NCBI RefSeq assembly: GCF_028858725.1
Contig: NC_084790.1
Span: forward strand, 84,276,506 to 84,340,505
Direction of reading: 5' to 3'
Source of the DNA: Colius striatus
Lineage: Eukaryota > Chordata > Aves > Coliiformes > Coliidae
DNA length: 64,000 bases
Part shown: piece after piece, positions 1 to 46,500 of the stretch
Position numbering within the stretch: position 1 is the stretch's first letter
How the letters are laid out: every line of letters begins with the position of its first letter
The notes under the pieces: generated by a model
Told to the model about the DNA's origin: nothing
Databases searched by the model: none
The model's input: only the letters and a program-made list of their open reading frames with translations
Program-made: the position numbers and the translations under genes

Positions 1-520
1 ACCAGAGGACAGGGTGTTTCCAGAGGATTTTCTTTCACCACTCTGTCCTGCTTTGTGTCCCATCACGGCTGTCACTAAGCAAGCCTTCTGCATGCCTTGA
101 TTTCCACTGCATCTCTCTTCAGGGGTTTTTCCTTTCACATCTCCAGCTGGGCTGAAGCCAAACAGCCTCCCACAGGTACAGCTCACAGTAATTCATACCC
201 TGAACCCCGAAGGCTGCAGCCATCGGGCCGCCGAGTTCCACAGCGGCTTTTGGGTGCTCTGTGGCCCTCTCACAGCCCTCAGGACCAGCACACAGGCCGT
301 CTCCATTTCAAGGCCCACTGGCGCCCTCGATGCGAAAGGCAGACCAATGTGCTGCTTGTGGGGCGCACCTGGGCTGCCCGGGTGAGCTGGGTGTCTGTAA
401 CAGGCGGCTGGGCTGCCGTGGCTCGGTTCGGTCCGCCTGCAGCCCCTGAGCCCAACGCCGCCATCACTCTCATCACAGCCCGACGGCGACCCCAACGCGC
501 GCCAGGTGAGCCTAGCGCCG

Positions 521-612
521 ATTGGCCAGCAGCACTGCTAGCCCCGCCTTTCCTCCCTACGTTGATTGGCTCAGTCTTTAAACTGCCACTCCTCTGCTCC
601 GCTCGTGATTGG
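521..612 (+). promoter_or_regulatory. Three evenly spaced inverted CCAAT (NF-Y) boxes
   Basis: ATTGG occurs at 521-525, 565-569 and 608-612, i.e. 44 and 43 bp apart, 180-270 bp upstream of the KATNAL2 ATG. Regular multiple CCAAT boxes in a TATA-less CpG island are typical of NF-Y-driven, often bidirectional promoters. Binding is not demonstrated. Confidence 0.55.
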
Positions 613-791
613 GCAGTCTTCCGGTCAATCACTCTCCGTGCGGCTTCTCGGTTGGCTGCGTGAGGGAGAAGGGGCGGGTCTCAGCCTGACGGCGCCCGGC
701 GGCCTCCACCGGGCGGTGGATCGGGCTCTGCCGGCCGCTCGCTGTGAGTTTCCCCGCGGGCTGCAGCCGCCTACGGCCGGGGACCGCCGCG

Positions 792-33864
<33,073 letters not shown>

Positions 33865-34085
33865 AAAGGAAAACTCCAGAAGACTGAAAACTTGGCACTG
33901 TTCTGCTATCCAAAATGACACTGTCCTGCCTCTCAGGGATGGAATGGGCTCAGGGAAGGAGGTGCTGCCGTTTCCAGGAGAGAAAATGGAGTGAGAAACA
34001 TCAGGGGAGAAATCTTCCCTCTCAGAATGCAGCGGTGGAGGGCAGGGGTTAGTTGGGTGTGTTTTACTCGCCATTCCTAATGGCC

Positions 34086-34091
34086 ATTAAA
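34086..34091 (+). terminator. KATNAL2: Candidate KATNAL2 polyadenylation signal (ATTAAA)
   Basis: First ATTAAA after the stop codon, about 220 nt downstream. No AATAAA lies between it and the stop codon. A 3' UTR of about 240 nt is implied. Confidence 0.5.
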
Positions 34092-34274
34092 GAAACTCTC
34101 AACAAACAATTTAATGGTAGTTGCTATGTAATGAAAACTCCAGCCTTAATTTTACATAGAGAGAGACAGAGATCACTTCCTCGTCAGTCTTTGTTCCCTA
34201 CGGTTGTTTACAAGTCGGGGGTAGGAAGGATGGAGCGGAAAACTTAAGAATAGTTAGATAATTAGTGATAATTC

Positions 34275-35001
34275 ACACACCAGGACAGGCTGGGGGTTGA
34301 ACTGCTGGAGAGCAGCTCTGCAGAGAGAGACCTGGGAGTGCTGGTTGATAATAAACTAAATATGAGCCAGCAACGTGCCCTCGTGGGCAAGAAGCCAATG
34401 GCATCCTGGGGGCATCAAGAAGAGTGTGGGCAGCAGGTCAAGGGAGGTTCTTCTCCCCCTCTACTCTGCCCTGCTGAGGCCTCATCTGGAGTCCTGTGTC
34501 CAGTTCTGGGCTCCCCAGCTCAAGAGGGACAGGGAACTGCTGCAGAGAGGCCAGCGCTGGGCCACCAAGATGATCAGGGGACTGGAACATCTTTCATATG
34601 AGGAAAGGCTGCGGGAACTGGGGCTGTTTAGTCTGGAGAAGAGGAGACTGAGGGGGGATCTTATTAACATTTATAAATATCTAAAGGGTGGGTGTCAGGA
34701 GGTTGGGACATCCCTTTTTTCTGTAGTAGCCAGCAACAGGGCAAGGGGTGATGGGATGAAGCTGGAACACAAAAAGTTCCACTTAAATATAAGATAAAGC
34801 TCTTTCACTGTTCAGGTGAGGGAGCCCTGGCCCAGGCTGCCCAGAGGGGTTGTGGAGGCTCCTTCCTTGGAGGTCTTCAAGACCCACCTGGACATGTTCC
34901 TATGCAACCTGATCTAGGTGAGACCTGCTTCTGCAGGGGAGTTGGACTAGATGATCTCTAAAGGTCCCTTCCAACCCCTACCATTCTGTGATTCTATGAA
35001 T
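34275..35001 (+). mobile_element. CR1 LINE 3' portion with octamer tail
   Basis: CTGGAGAGCAGCTCTGCAGAG, GCCAGCAACGTGCCCTCGTGG, GATGATCTCTAAAGGTCCC, tail ATTCTGTGATTCTATGAATT. About 730 bp. Lies in the KATNAL2-HDHD2 spacer. Confidence 0.94.
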
Positions 35002-35842
35002 TCTTCCTTGTGGAGACTCACTGGAGCATCACAACCAGCACAGCTTTACCAGCACCCTTTTTTAATGGTCTACTTGCAGGAAATTCAGGATCTTAGCAGT
35101 GTCTTGTAAATTTGGTTGTCTGTCATTCTTCTCAGCCGAGATCAAAGCCTTTACTGTGCCAAACATATTCCTTCCCAGGTGGTCTGGGATATGTCCAATG
35201 TGGAAAAAACAAGGAGTTAGAGGAACTCTAGCAAAGGAGCAGATTTAGGCTAATCTAACTAGAAAATGGATCAGTGGTTACCCACTGGTTTGCAGCCAGA
35301 CAGAAACAGCCACCAATTTGTCAGTGCTGGCAGTGCAGAGCTGAACACAAGCCAAGGTGGAGACTCTGCTGCTTCAAGACATGCCCAGGTGACCAGACAG
35401 GACCACCCCGTGCCCTGCAGCCTTTCCATGAGAAACTGACACTTTTCCAGGCTCCTGGGTCTCACTGCTGCCCCTCTCATCCTCCCTCTTGCTTAGCCAG
35501 TTTCCTCCCTTCTGTGCTGCTGCTTGTCCAAGTCCCCTGGTCTCAGGTGCTTCCCAGCACATTCCAGGCCCTTTGAAGCACCAACAGCTCTCTTTGTTCT
35601 GTTACTCACATGGTCCCAAGGCTTTATGGGCAATGTCTTCACACCATTTTGCTTACAGATCTCGTCTGCTGAACCTGACTCTGAGCTGAAAGCCCCCCTG
35701 ACGTACCAAGAGAAACCAGCACAGGTTCAGAACCGTTGGCATCAACAGTAGATGGGGTATTTTGTTCAAAACTGTAGGTTAGAATTGACAAGGGCACACA
35801 AACAGTATGTAAAATGGGGTTTGTTCCTGGAGGGTTACTGTT
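35002..35842. other. KATNAL2-HDHD2 spacer
   Basis: No gene or repeat recognised in this 0.8 kb between two CR1 copies. Confidence 0.5.
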
Positions 35843-36290
35843 TCATAGAGTCATAGAATGGTTTGGGTTGGAAGGGTTCATCTACCCCAACCCCGTTGCC
35901 ATGGGCAGGGACACCTTCAACTAGGCCAGGTTACTCAAAGTCTCATCCAGCCAGGGATGGAACACTGACTGCCCCTGTGGGCAAGCTGTGCCAGGGCCTC
36001 ACCATCCTCTCAGGGAAGAATTTCTTCCAACTACCTCATCTAAATCTCCTCTCTGTCAGTTTGGAGCTCTCACCCCTTGTCCTGTCACTCCAGGCCCTTG
36101 TAAAACGTCCCTCTACAGCTTCCTTGTCAGCCCCTTTACGGATCGGAGGCTGCTCTAAGGTTTCCTCAGAGCCTTCTCTTCTCCAGGCTGGAGCCCCCCA
36201 AATCTCTCAGACTGTCCTCACAGCAGAGGGGCTCCAGCCCTTGAAGAGGTTTCTACTGCCCAGTCTACTCCATCCTCACATTGCCTGAGT
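35843..36290 (-). mobile_element. CR1 LINE fragment (second subfamily)
   Basis: TCATAGAGTCATAGAATGGTT start, then GTTGCCATGGGCAGGGACACC, CCCTTGTCCTGTCACTCC, TCTTCTCCAGGCTGGAGCC. Same subfamily as 17.4 and 18.1 kb. Confidence 0.9.
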
Positions 36291-36868
36291 GTAGGTAACC
36301 ACCCTGCAGGTGAGACCCCAGCCTGAGGCTCCTCCCACCTCAGCTGCGAGGCTCCTTCCTTCACCACCATCATTTTTCTCAATGAGCATGAGCACAGCTC
36401 ATTAACACAAAACTCTGTTTTCTTTCAGTGAGGTTAATGCTCCAGCAATGTATAATTACAACCAAACATTTAACATTTAACATTAACACTCAGGGGCACT
36501 GTAAAACAACTGTAAAGGACTTTGATTATTACAGTTTTCAAATGGACCAGAAAAGCTATTTACTGTCCTTAAAAGTCGGTTCCCGTTGGGGGATTGAAGG
36601 CACAGGAGAAACACAGCATCCTACAGAGCTAAATTCCATTCTACAGCTCCACTTACCAACTGTGGTGTAAAAGCTGGAAGCTGTCCCCACGGCTTGTGAA
36701 GGATTATTCCCATATCATTAGAAGAAAACACCAAACCCACCCAACCAACCCTGAAAACAGTGAAATTTTGGAACTGCAGCGTTAAATAGGACCCTGCTGA
36801 AGCCTCATTTCAAAAACACACAGTCTCCAAGGCATTTAATAGCAGATCTTTGTTTCTGTACCATTCTT

Positions 36869-36874
36869 TTTAAT
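36869..36874 (-). terminator. HDHD2: Possible HDHD2 polyadenylation signal (ATTAAA)
   Basis: ATTAAA on the minus strand about 575 nt after the stop codon; another is at 36835-36840. No AATAAA is seen in this stretch, so the choice is weak. Confidence 0.3.
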
Positions 36875-37448
36875 AACAGCATCTAATTAAAACATCTGTA
36901 AAATGCTGACAGTTTTAGCTTTATGTAACATCTGAAAAAACAAAAGCCAGGCTTTGTTCTAATGAGAGGAAAGAGATCAACAGTGGTTACTATTAAACAA
37001 CGGTGGTATTTTTAGTCACTTCACTGCTAAACATGCATGATCTCAGCCTTCAGAGCAGAGCAGAAGCATAGTGATCACACTACAGGCTGAGTGGGGTTCT
37101 GCTCTTGGTTGGGGTTCTACTGACTTTGAGTATTGCCAGTTGGGTTTTTGCTCAGTTTAACTTATTCAGCAAAAGGAGGTGACACTTCCCAGACGAGGCT
37201 TTTCGTCAGTTATTTGTTGAGAACACCCAGAACTCTCTGCCATGCTCCTGATGTCATCCAGGAAGGGGCTGTGCTCGTTGTAGCCTTACTGTCTCACCTG
37301 CTGAGGATCCGTGGGGCCTCACCATATCCCCGCGAAGCTGCTCCAGGAAAGGAGCTTCGCTGTGGCCCACACTGATCCTCTGCCCTTGCACAGCTCCAGA
37401 GGGTTCTGATGCCTTGATCGTGTTTCTTCAAGCTCAGGATTCTCTTCC

Positions 37449-37552
37449 TCACAGCAGATGCTGCAGGATGTGTTCCACTGCCTCTGGGAAATTCTCACAG
37501 GTTAAGTAAGGGGCTGGACTGATCTTGTCTTCATCTCCTGGTCTGTATTTAC
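37449..37552 (-). CDS. HDHD2: HDHD2 coding exon 6 and stop
   Basis: [20 protein letters not shown] to [12 protein letters not shown] at 37451-37449. Acceptor TTGCAG. Confidence 0.96.
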
Positions 37553-40500
37553 CTGCAACAGATTAACAAAAGGCATGTTTATCAAGTGCCTTTTGGTTTT
37601 TTCACCTGAAAATGACAGCCTCCTTGGGTCAGTAACAACCAGACACACAAAATCACACAATCATTCAGGTTGGAAAAGCCCTTTACATTCGTCAAATACA
37701 ACCATTCCCCCAGCACTGCCACAGCCACCACCAAACCACGTCCCTCAGCCCCACGGCTGTGCGTTTCGGAGGCTCTCCAGGGATGCACCTTTGTGTCCTA
37801 GAGTCACCCCTCCACTGAGTACTCACCAGTCCTGACCAAAATGCCCCGCATGCCTGCGCTCTGGGCACCGCCGACATCGTCCCGGCAGTCCTGGGGCAGC
37901 AGAGCAGAGAAGCTGGTTAGTGGGCACAGACCCATAACAACCCCCTCTGCCCTGCACATCACCAAACATGGTAAAAAGCAGCTACCTGGAGTCAAATGTT
38001 TTTGCTGCCTATTAGATAAACAGCCACAGGCAGGACCTAGTACCTGACAAACAGTGACTGCAGTGAGACTGACCGGCCTGCACCTGGAATCCTGCAAGTG
38101 CTGATGGTTCAACTCCCGCCCCACCTTCAACCCCAGCCACACCAGGTCATGGCACTCGGGAGGCACAACACAGAGTGGAGGAGGGAAGTGCTGTGCAACC
38201 AGGCAGGTGACAGGGGTGTCTGGTGGCCACGTACGTCACCGATCATGATGGCCTCCGCCGGGGCACAGCCGGCTCCCCGCAGGGCCTCCAGGAAGAAGGT
38301 CTCCTCAGGCTTCCCCACCACAGTGGCTCTGGTGTCCGTCGCATATTCCAGCCCAGCCACGAACCCTCCAGGTCCCAGAGACAAACCATCTCTTTTCTTG
38401 AAATATCTGGCTTTATGTATAGCAATGAGAGGAGCCCCATCCAAAATCAACCTGGAGAACACAAAGAAGTACAGAGACTGAGTCAAAGAACCACGACACT
38501 TAAGAGCTGAAGGACTCAGCTGGAGTTTCACAGAACCACAGGATGGTGGGGGTTGGAAGGGACCTCCAGAGATCATCTAGTCCAACCTCTCTGCCAAAGC
38601 AGGTCCCACCTAGATCAGAATAAAAGTTCCTTCCTTTCCTGACACAGCAAACTAAACAAATTTCCCAAGTGACAAATTTATTCTCCTGGGGATTTGAACA
38701 GGTTTGAATCCTGTTTAAACTCTCAAACAATAAGGTCCATTGTTCCAAGCAGCCTCACTTTTCACTAAGGCAAGCATCCAAACATGAGATCCCATCCAAT
38801 TTCCTCACCCAAATCTTTCAAAATCCACAAACCACCGGAACTGGCTGGAGGCAGCAGTTTGGTGGCCTCGTCCTTAAGCTTCTTGCCTGGACTGAAGACA
38901 CAGCAGTGCTGGCAGGAAATTTGCAGCCCAACAGCTTTTGGTTTGACCTGTACCAGCCCAAAAGTGACGTGTTCCCAGCAGAGGTGAGTGTTCAGGTGAA
39001 TCCCAGGTAGAAAGTGAATCATTTAACCCTAATTTCTATTTTAATGTTGGAGGAATTGCAACAAGAAGTTACATGAAAAAGCCACAAAGATAATGGCCAC
39101 ATTTATGTCTCCCTGAATTCCTCAGTTAACAGAGGAGTCTTTTAGAAACCAAGCTGGATTTGAGCTCCTTGGAACAAAAAACTCCAAGTGGGACATAGTT
39201 CAAAGCAACAAATCAGCAGATTCCTAACACCTCTGCAGAGGGTGACAGAAGAGAGGTGATAATGTGAGCTATGGTGGTGTTACAGGAGAGTCTTAGCTGG
39301 GCACAGCACCTGGGAGCCTGAGGAAGCAAGCGCAGTGACAGTGTGAGATGGGGAACTACTCTCTGCCCAACAGCTGAGATCCTCCCACCTTCCATGGGCA
39401 CATTCCTGCCCTGACACACCAGCATGGAGCTTTCCCATCACCTGACCCACCTGTTAAAAACCTGCACAAAACACGGCCTTGTCTGGAATGGGTGCAAAAA
39501 AATAAGGCAAGAAGTAAATTAAGAAACTGCTTTTGCTCCACCAATCTCAGTCAGCACCTCCTTAGACTTCTTACCCTGTCAGCCCATCAGTTCATTTTCT
39601 GTCTGCTGTATGGTTCTTGTACTGTGTTCAGTGTCAGGCTCCTCACTCACTGCCAGAGGGATGCTGAGGGGCTGGAGCGTGGCCACAGCTGGGAAGTGGA
39701 GCTGGAGAAGGGGCTGGAGCACAAGGGTGCTGGGGAGCAGCCCTTCCATTAGACCAAAGAAAACTTACTCCAGCAGAACACTTTATCCTCAGTACTGGAG
39801 GCAAATCCTGAACAAGTCAGTCAGAAGTCAAAGATCACACACAGCCCATAATACTTGGTCCTCTGACCAGCCTGAAACACAGGACTAGGAATACATTGGG
39901 CAAGCCCAGGACAGATTCAGAGAGGATGATATCTTTCCCTGGGCAGACAAGTCAGCCAAGAGGCTGGGAACACATCTGCAGAGGCAAGGTGAGCTGAAGG
40001 ATGCAGCCTTGCTCTACACACAGCCACACCACCACAGACACAGCTCTGGATAGTGCTCAGGCATCATGGACCTCATGCTGCCCCTTGAATGTGTCTCTCT
40101 TGGGCAGCAAGGCCACACCACACCTACTGCTGGGATATGGGAAGCGTTTGGCTTTCAGCATCTCCCCTCCATCAGCAGAGCTAGGTGTGCAACTCTGTTT
40201 TTAGCCAAAAAGCCTTGATCCAGCCTGGGCCAAGCTTGCCCAGCTGCACAGGGCCAGTTCTGCAGGCTGGCCTGGGCAGGCCTGGGGCCCTCAGGGACTC
40301 TGGGTCCAATGACTGGCTTCTTGTTTGGAGTGTGCTGGTCTCCAGCCTGAAGTAGCTAACAGCTATCACTCAACAGCTAACACATTAATGACAGAAACAG
40401 CAAGCACTCCAATGATGTAAGCACTGGAATACACGACGGGTTAAGTTCATGCAGTTGTGAAATCAAGACTCTGCTCATGACCGTCCTGTAAAGTTCTCAA

Positions 40501-43500
40501 ATCAATATGCCGTTGGCAACACACACTAATAAGGCTGCCAGGGAACCAGTTTGGGTCAATACCTGTGCTTATGACACAGAATTGCCAAGCAGATAAAGGC
40601 AGCATTGTCCACCTACTCCACAGAGCCTCCATAAGATACCGGCAAGCAGTAATTGATACTCCCTCTTCAGATTTACTGGTTATAGAAACAGATTAAGGTG
40701 CTTGAGACCAGTATTTTTCAAATTCCAAGGTGAAAAACTGTGTGTCAGCCCTCATCCAGGAAGCAAAGAGCATAGAAGAGCCATGGCATGCCTGGGAGCA
40801 CACTGGGTTGCTAACCAGTGTCACCAGACGTCCCCTTTAGTACAGAGACAGCACTAAGGCTCATTCCCAGCCAGAGCCCAGCTCCCACAGCTGGGCTGGG
40901 CTGAGCTGGGCAGGGGTGCTCCTGCTCCTCATGAGCTGAGCACCTTGGCCTAAACTGCTGCTGGAGAAGAGCAGGCTCAGAGAGGTCCCAGGGAAGTGAA
41001 AGGGAGGCAGGGCAGGCTCGCTGGGGTGCAGGGTAAGGGGGTGACCAGATGACTTCTCTGAATGTTTCCTAACAGACAAAAGGCAGATCACCGGGGCTGA
41101 ACTCAGCAACAACCTCCTGTTCAAGTCTTTGAAGATAAAGAGTTTCTTCAAGTTAAGAATGCTGTGATGAGGTGGCACTAGAGAGCACTGCAAGGTGGTT
41201 AAGGTTGGAAAAGCCCTTTAAGATCCTTGAGCCCACCTGTTCCCCCAGCACTGCCACAGTCACCACTAACCCATGTCCCTGAGCCCAACAGCTACATGAC
41301 TTTGGTATCTCTCCAGGGATGGGGACTGCACCACTGCCCTGGGCAGCCTGGGACAGGGCTGGACAGCCCTTGGGGGAAGAAATTGTTCCCCATTTCCAAT
41401 CTAAACTTCCCCTGGGAAGGCCATTTTCTCTCGTCCTGTCCCTTTAGCTCGGGAGCAGAGACCAACCCTTTCCAGGCAGAACCTCCTTGTGAAGGAGTTG
41501 CAGAGAGTGATTGTGTCTCCCCTCTGCCTCCTCTTCTCCACGTGAAACAACCTGCAACAGGGACACATGGTTGTGCAACCTCTGCACACACTATTGCATC
41601 TTGGCTCCTGTACAGTCACAGATAAATTTTATCTGACTTACCCCTTAATCAGCAGAGAAAACAAGGAGCATTGAAAATAGCACAGACTGGATCTGATCCA
41701 CAGTTCACCTAACCCAGCATGCTGTGCAGGCCACTCTGAACCCAAGATGCCTCAGAAGGTATTGCTAGAAATCCTGCACTAGGCAGGTAAGGAAAAATCT
41801 GCCCTAAATACTGGGCTTCCTTCCCTGTAACATTAGGGCTCCAAAGGCTGAGGTTTGAACAGGGAAACCATCTCCCAAATACTTCCCAGCATCCTTGGTT
41901 TTGCATACTTCCTCTTAAAACACAGCTGACAACCCTGACTGCACTTCTATCACTTACTTTACAGACTGAAAGCTTTGAAAACCAGGGTGAAGGCCCCAAA
42001 CCCACCAAGGTGGCTCTCTCAGACACTGGCTACATAAGGGTGATGTTGGTACCAGCCTGCTCTTGCCACACGAGGAGGGTTTCCTTGCAAACGAGCCCAG
42101 CCCAGCACAGCCACCACTGGAAAAGCCACAAGAAGGGTCTGACTCACCGGAATGCTCTGTTCATCATCTCATAGTGAAAGTGCTCGGGAGCCAGTCCTAT
42201 CACCACTGAGTTGGGGTCGTCAGTGGCTATCCCTGGAAAATCAACACAGGACTGAGCCAACAGGACTCTATTCATATTTAGCAGTACACAGTCAAAAGTG
42301 CAATTAAACACTTTACAGGAAAGGAAATGAGTGCTTTCTGACAAAGACTCTAGCTTTATGTCCTTTAGAAACGTGGAAAAGGTGATGATCTATCCAGGCT
42401 CTGCCAGCCTTCACAAGGCACACAGCTCTGCAGCTGGACACTCATTACAGTGATGGAATAGCGATTCTCTCACTGCCTCCTCTGAAATGCACACAGCACC
42501 TTTGTAACTGAACAACTGTTATCTGAGAGTCCCTTTGGACACCTATTTATCTGTAAGGACAGCAAAGCAACAAGACTAGTGAATTTTTCGATTCCCTCTG
42601 GAGAAAACTCCACTTTGGGTATAAGGCCTGGCAAGTTGTTCTACACATCAGTCTGGTTACAATGATCAAAGATGGTATTGCAGGGTGACCTAGGAGCTGC
42701 TAACAATGGGTAAGTTTTGACCCTTCTGGAAGGTTTTGGGTTGGGTTTTTATGTGGACTACTTCCCTCAAGAACAGCTTGCACCTCCTTTATTCTCCAGG
42801 GGAGCACAACTGTTTATACATGGCAATGTCTGTTCTGAACAGAACCAGGAATGGCAGCAAAGTAGGATCTGTAGATCCTAGAGAAACAGAAGTGACAGTT
42901 TTATTTATGATGAGTTATCAGCTGCGTCCTGCACTTGCGGAGGTTTTTGTTCTGCCTTCACACAGCATGTCCCCTATGCCTTTACTGAGACAACTAGAGC
43001 CTCTGAGTCCCCAGAGAGCACCGTCACAGTCTGCTGCATGAAATGCCAGGTGGATCTGTGACACCACCCAAAAGCATCTGGGTCCTTTACCCACTGACAG
43101 ATTATGTCCATCCATCTGCGACCAACTTTAGAGAGAGATTAGCCAAGAACAGCTCAACAGCAGCCACTAACAAGAATTCAAAGCATTCTTCATTGTACTT
43201 AAATATTTCAAGAGCAGCACTGGGGATGTGAGCTAAAGCACTCGCAGCAAAAAGAAACAAAATGAACCATTCCAGACCCAGTACCATTAATTCCCCTCTG
43301 CTGATATCTCTGCCTTTGCCATCTTGTGCAAAATTAGCATCAGCTACTGTAAAACTGATGGAAAGATCCCAAATACAAAGAGATTAAACTGATTTAACAC
43401 CCTTCAGGGAAATAGATGCTGTCTCTGACCAAGACACTTTCCAGAGAACACAAATACAGAACATTGCTGGGGGCACCTCACTCTGGATATAATGTTAGGT

Positions 43501-46500
43501 AGAACAGATTATCAGGTTTTGTTGCTCCCAGAGCCCACAGAAGCTTTTCTCCTGAACATCTCCTCTTTCTGAAGGTTACTTCTCTGTGCTACGGCACGAA
43601 AATTTAACAGGGAATGTCTGTTTCATAGCAAGATTAGAAGTTACTTAAATTTTGCAGCCATCAAGATTTCAGTTGATGAGACTGAAGCATGTCCAGAGCT
43701 GGGCAGCGGAGCTGGGGAAGGGGCTGGAGCACAAGGGTGATGGGGAGAGGCTGGGGGAATGGGGGTGTTCAGCCTGGAGAAGAGGAGGCTGAGGGGAGAC
43801 AGGAGCACTCTCTGACACTCCCTGACAGCAGGTTGTGGCTGGGGAGGGTTGGTCTTTGCTCCCAAGCTACAAGGGACAGGACAAGAGGAGGTTTAGATTG
43901 GAGATGGGAAACAATTTCTTCCCCCAGGGGCTGCCCAGCCCTGTCCCAGGCTGCCCAGGGCAGTGGTGCAGTTCCCATCCCCGGAGGGATCCCAAAGCCC
44001 TGTAGCCATGGGGCTCAGGAACATGGGTTAGTGGTGGCTGTGACAGTGCTGGGGGTATAGCTGGACTCATGAGCTAAAGGGCTTTTCCAACCTCAACCAT
44101 CCTGTGATCTCCATTTTTGCCTTGCCTTCAAATGAAAGATTGAAAATACAGTACACAATTTTCAACTCTGTTTAAAACACGTCTATCTTCAGCACTCTGA
44201 AACCAACTGTGTGGTTATGCCAACAACTGACTGTCCTGGCTTCAGGCACCTGCGAGACATGTCCAAGTTAGAGTAACTCATCCACTACACCTCTCATCAT
44301 TGAGGGAAGGAAATGGGAACATCTGAAAGGAAAGTAAGTTTTAATCAGGTCTTTAGAGACACCAATCTAGAGAAGTCAGGGCAAGCAACCTTCTGACACC
44401 TATTAAGGTATCAAAGTACATGGAGTTAGATTTAGATGTTAAACACAAGGTAAGTAACAAGAACTACCTGAAGATTTTACATTTAATAATGATCTATTAA
44501 GAGTAATAATCTATTAAGAGAGCAGCTAGCCTGTCTACACATTGGCTTCTCAGCTCTTTACAAGCAAAACCTCCATGCAACAGTTGAGGGAAACATGATT
44601 TCCAACAAACTGATAAATCCTTGCTATAAAACAAAGCAGCACTGGTAGATGAAATAAATCTTCAATGTTCTAGTGATGAGTGTTATTTCTTTTACACTGG
44701 AAATTAATAAAAAGTATTGAGATTTTCTTAAACTTATGACTATTTCAAGGCTTTGGCTGCCATTTCCACTACTCCTACAGAAGCCAGGGCTTCTGTGTAA
44801 TCTTAACTTTAAAAGAAGAAAGGATGTTTATGAGCCTAGAGAGTTCCCAATTCAGGCTTCATCATGGCTACTGGTGCATATATATATATATATCTGCAAT
44901 ACAACTGTCATTCTACAAAACAGAGCGCACAATGTTTTCTTTGTTGTTCTCCTGTGCTGCTTTGTGACCACCTCACCTGTGAAATCAGGCAGGGCCTTGT
45001 CATCCACCAAGAGGAGAGGCCGCACCTGCATTTGCTCCAGAAGGTTTCTGGCTGCTGTCAGAGATGTGAAGATCTCATTTTCTGCAATGTCAAACCCCAG
45101 CTTCGTCAGCCTCGCCAGCAGATCTCTCTTGCACTCCTTCGTCGTGTTCGTCACGAACCGAATGGTGACGGGAGCACGGCGCAGCCTGAGGAACAAAGAG
45201 CAAAGGCAAGTTGGTCACAGAGCCCTTTCATGGTTGCCTCTTCAGGGCTAAAAGAGAACTGTTTGTCTAAAGGTTGCAGGTGAAAAGACTGCAGAGACAG
45301 AGAACTGCTGGAGACAGGCCAGCACAGGGCCACCAAGATGTTGAGGGGACTGGAGCACCTTCCTTATGAGGAAAGGCTGTGGGACCTGGGGCTGTTGAGT
45401 CTGGAGGAGACTGAGGGGGGAGCTCATTAATATTTGCAAGTATCTAAATGGTGGGTGTCAGGAGGTTGGGGCAGCACTTTTTCTCTTGTATCTAGTGACA
45501 GGACAAGGGGTGATGGGATGAAGCTGCAGCACAAACAGTTCCATTTAAACACTAGGAAAAAACCTTTCAGTGTTTCAGTGAGGGAGCCCTGGCCCAGGCT
45601 GCCCAGGGAGGGTGTGGAGGCTCCTTCCTTGGAGGGCTTCAAGACCCACCTGGACATGTTTCCGTGTGACCTGATCTAGGTGGGACCTGCTTTGGCAGGG
45701 GGTTGGACAGGATGATCTCTGAAAGTTCCTTTCAACCCCTACCATTCTGTGATTCTGTGATTCCAGAGTACTAGTGCCAGACAAAAAACATGAGGCTGTT
45801 AACTTCTACAGACTGAGGCGTGATCTGAAACAGACGGCAAGAACTGAAGCTCCCAGAACAAGACCAAGACTGCCTTGCTTTGTTCCTACCAGCAAAAACA
45901 TGGAGGAAAATGGTGGTTCCACACTCCACTTTCATAGGAGTAACAAACGCACCTGCAATCAGTAGTAATGAGTTTGAAAAGCACTTTCAAACCAGGCAAT
46001 AAACAGACCAGGCCTGTGTTCTGGATCAACAGCATCCTGAACCAGAATAACAGAGCAACAATGTTCTTTTGTTTAGCGTCTTGAACTCCACGTGCCAGGT
46101 GAACTTCACATCAGCTATGGCTGATACAGAGACATGGGATGCTCCAGTAGCCTGTGTTACCTGCCTGGCCATTTTGTGTCAGTTTTGCAGCCACTTCTCC
46201 CTCCACCGAGCAACATCAATATCCCAGAAAACCAGATTATTGCCCTACACTGACAGCACATACTACTCAACAATCAAATCATTTTAGGGGACAATTTTGA
46301 TGGTACTGCCTTTAATTACTCCCCCACCATCACTTTCTCTTTGTTGCTATAGAAACAAAGACTGGCATCACGGCCGCATGGAGAACATCAGAATAAAGTT
46401 GGTCAATGCTGCAGACTTGCTTGCATCTGCCACTTCTTTCTCTTGATTGTCAGATACCCTGACACTTCACATGGATCAACTGCTACAAAAATCTCCCTGT

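Noticed and set aside
497-512. Plus-strand donor CGCCAG|GTGAGC upstream of KATNAL2
   Set aside because: Could mark an alternative 5' exon, but no exon start or partner acceptor can be supported from sequence.
279-632. Minus-strand open frame with an internal MAALGSGAAGG, considered as PIAS2 exon 1
   Set aside because: Does not resemble the PIAS2 N-terminus (SAP-domain start) and has no suitable splice donor.
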